Assembly: GCA_003248805.1 (NCBI GenBank)
Contig: QFQY01000084.1
Coordinates: 1 to 15,519 of the forward strand
Direction of reading: 5' to 3'
Source: Chelatococcus sp.
Lineage (GTDB): Bacteria > Pseudomonadota > Alphaproteobacteria > Rhizobiales > Beijerinckiaceae
DNA: 15,519 bases
In this document: piece after piece, positions 14,355-15,519 of the stretch
How positions within the stretch are numbered: the first letter of the stretch is position 1
Layout: every line of letters starts with the position of its first letter
Program-made: the position numbers and the translations under genes
Notes under the pieces: model-generated
What the model was told of the DNA's origin: nothing
What the model saw: only the letters and a program-made list of their open reading frames with translations
The model's database searches: none

Positions 14355-15247
14355 CCTCCTTCGACAAGAAGGCCCTGCTGAAGCGCTTCCGGGCGATGAT
14401 CGCCAGGGGCGAGCCCATCGTGGGCGGCGGCGCCGGGACGGGCCTTTCCGCCAAATGCGAAGAGGCCGGCGGCATCGACCTGATCGTGATCTACAATTCC
14501 GGGCGCTACCGCATGGCCGGCCGCGGCTCGCTCTCCGGGCTCATGCCCTATGGCGACGCCAACGCGATCGTCATGGAGATGGCGGCGGAGGTTCTGCCGG
14601 TGGTGAAGAAGACACCGGTCATCGCCGGGGTCTGCGGCACCGACCCGTTCCGCCGCATGGACGTCTTCCTCGACGAGGTGCAGCGGATCGGCTTCGCCGG
14701 CATCCAGAACTTCCCGACCGTCGGTCTGATCGACGGCACCTTCCGCGCCAATCTCGAAGAGACCGGGATGGGCTATGGGCTGGAAGTGGAGATGGTCGCT
14801 CTCGCCAACGCCAAGGGCCTGCTGACGACGCCCTATGTCTTCTGCGAGGCCGATGCCCGCGCCATGGCCAAGGCCGGCGCCGACATCATCGTCTGTCATC
14901 TCGGGCTGACCACGGGCGGGGCGATCGGCGCCGAGACGGCGCTCAAGCTCGTCGACTGCCCGACGCTGGTCGATGCCTGGGCCGCCGCCGCGCTGGCGGT
15001 GAAGCCCGACGCGCTGATCCTCGTGCATGGCGGCCCCGTCGCCGAGCCGGCGGATGCCGACTTCATCATGAAGCACACCAAGCACTGCCACGGCTTCTAC
15101 GGGGCATCCTCGATGGAGCGGCTACCGGTCGAAATCGCGATCCGCGACCAGACCCGCGCCTTCAAGCGCATCGGGCGGGCGGCTGAAGCCGGCAAGGCGA
15201 AAGCGACGAAGCCGGCGGGCAAGGCGGGCAAGGCAGCAAAGCCATGA
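14351..15247 (+). CDS. TIM-barrel protein, phosphoenolpyruvate hydrolase family (Tm-1 C-terminal-half homologue)
   Basis: A 298-aa predicted TIM-barrel enzyme (TIM-br_sig_trns, PF09370). Motifs in order: IVGGGAGTGLSAKCEEAGG (23-41), LIVIYNSGRYRMAGRGSLSG (44-63), GVCGTDPFRRMD (93-104), IQNFPTVGLIDGTFR (118-132), the near-invariant NLEETGMGYGLEVEM (134-148), LLTTPYVF (157-164), DIIVCHLGLTTGG (178-190), LVHGGP (224-229) and HGFYGASSMERLPVE (247-261). These match the C-terminal half of tomato Tm-1 closely. The hydrolase name is a database family label; I know of no firm activity for this branch. The start at 14351 fits the family N-terminus but has no ribosome site; it overlaps the stop of a mini-ORF crossing the upstream repeat. 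The last about 20 residues are a Lys/Ala/Gly tail with AGKA repeats, outside the barrel. It probably works with the Tm-1-like domain encoded just upstream. Confidence 0.93.
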   Translation: MTSFDKKALLKRFRAMIARGEPIVGGGAGTGLSAKCEEAGGIDLIVIYNSGRYRMAGRGSLSGLMPYGDANAIVMEMAAEVLPVVKKTPVIAGVCGTDPFRRMDVFLDEVQRIGFAGIQNFPTVGLIDGTFRANLEETGMGYGLEVEMVALANAKGLLTTPYVFCEADARAMAKAGADIIVCHLGLTTGGAIGAETALKLVDCPTLVDAWAAAALAVKPDALILVHGGPVAEPADADFIMKHTKHCHGFYGASSMERLPVEIAIRDQTRAFKRIGRAAEAGKAKATKPAGKAGKAAKP

Positions 15248-15432
15248 GAAGGCGGCCCCCACTCTCAGCCCTCGTCCTGAGGAGCCGCGAAGCGGCGTCT
15301 CGAAGGATGATCCAGGAGGCTCCGGAGATCACTGGAGCATCCTTCGAGACGCGCCCCTGCGGAGCGCTCCTCAGGATGAGGGCTCAGGGGCAGGCGGCCG
15401 AGCGTGACACCGACGGGAGGATGACAACATGA
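15244..15432 (+). other. 62-codon open frame across the second palindromic repeat
   Basis: The frame opens at an ATG overlapping the TIM-barrel stop (ATGA at 15244-15247) and closes at a TGA overlapping the next start (ATGA at 15429-15432). Most of it is the palindromic repeat, it has no clear ribosome site, and its composition (Arg/Ser/Ala-rich) is that of a translated repeat. I do not regard it as a real protein gene. It may still let ribosomes travel from one gene to the next. Confidence 0.3.
15267..15384. repeat. Palindromic interspersed repeat (TCCTGAGGAGC / CGTCTCGAAGGATG family)
   Basis: A 118-nt imperfect palindrome. AGCCCTC-GTCCTGAGGAGC on the left pairs with GCTCCTCAGGATGAGGGCT on the right with one mismatch. 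Inner arms CGTCTCGAAGGATG-A-TCCAG and CTGGAGCATCCTTCGAGACG also pair with one mismatch. Between them are short unlike segments. This is a second, different repeat type that I recognise as widespread in Rhizobiales intergenic DNA. It fills the 181-nt spacer between the TIM-barrel gene and the last gene. Confidence 0.85.
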
Positions 15433-15519
15433 CGGGACAGCTGATCGGATCGCTGATCCTCTGGCTGATCGTGGCGGTGATCGTCATCGCCATCGTCGTC
15501 TATCTGGTGAACTGGCTCT
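15429..15519 (+). CDS. Membrane-anchored protein, possibly flotillin/SPFH family (N-terminal fragment)
   Basis: Thirty codons are visible before the window ends. The peptide begins MTGQLIGSL, continues as one hydrophobic span rich in Ile/Val/Leu (about residues 5-27), and ends YLVNWL. A single N-terminal span leading into NWL-Y is how rhizobial flotillin/SPFH-domain proteins often begin, so that is my best guess, from memory and tentative. The ATG at 15429 has GGGAGG 8 nt upstream, a good site. Gene order suggests it may be the last member of the operon, but it could be independently transcribed beyond the repeat. Confidence 0.5.
   Translation, partial: MTGQLIGSLILWLIVAVIVIAIVVYLVNWL

Noticed and set aside
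11893..14475. An 860-codon open frame on the minus strand opposite the fusion gene
   Set aside because: The plus strand encodes recognisable ATPase and Tm-1-like motifs throughout; the antisense translation is His/Arg/Asp-rich low-complexity without motifs.

Overview
The window is high-GC, densely packed bacterial DNA. The protein families, the gene neighbourhoods (an aapJQMP-type amino-acid transporter divergent from metC) and the two palindromic interspersed repeats point to an alphaproteobacterium of the Rhizobiales (Hyphomicrobiales). A Bosea/Bradyrhizobium/Methylobacterium-like host is an inference from memory of such sequences, not shown here.

Left half, minus strand (1-5047), read from right to left: two tandem aapJ genes for periplasmic binding proteins (about 85% identical by eye), then the permeases aapQ and aapM, then the first 34 codons of the ATPase gene aapP, which runs off the left edge. 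Strong hairpins lie between the binding-protein genes, as expected where binding protein is made in excess over membrane parts. A 254-bp divergent region (5048-5301) separates this operon from metC (5302-6492, plus strand), a PLP-dependent cystathionine beta-lyase.

Middle (6493-6813): a 321-bp gap holding two GC-rich hairpins after metC and a candidate promoter/operator for the next operon.

Right half, plus strand (6814 to the edge): an operon with a LivJ-type periplasmic binding protein, a cupin-AraC regulator, LivH- and LivM-type permeases, a LivG-type ATPase, and then a 747-residue LivF-type ATPase fused to a UPF0261/Tm-1-like domain. Next comes a TIM-barrel protein of the so-called phosphoenolpyruvate hydrolase family, and the first 30 codons of a membrane-anchored protein that may be a flotillin. 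From araC to the fusion gene, consecutive genes overlap by 4-8 nt or are 2 nt apart, implying translational coupling. The two junctions after the fusion gene each carry a different palindromic repeat.

Most interesting: the UPF0261 domain and the TIM-barrel protein correspond to the N- and C-terminal halves of tomato Tm-1, the tomato mosaic virus resistance protein. Here one half is welded to a transporter ATPase and the other is the next gene. This suggests an uncharacterised pathway in which an imported small molecule is handled by a Tm-1-like enzyme pair tethered to its own importer, under an AraC-type regulator. The substrate cannot be read from the sequence.
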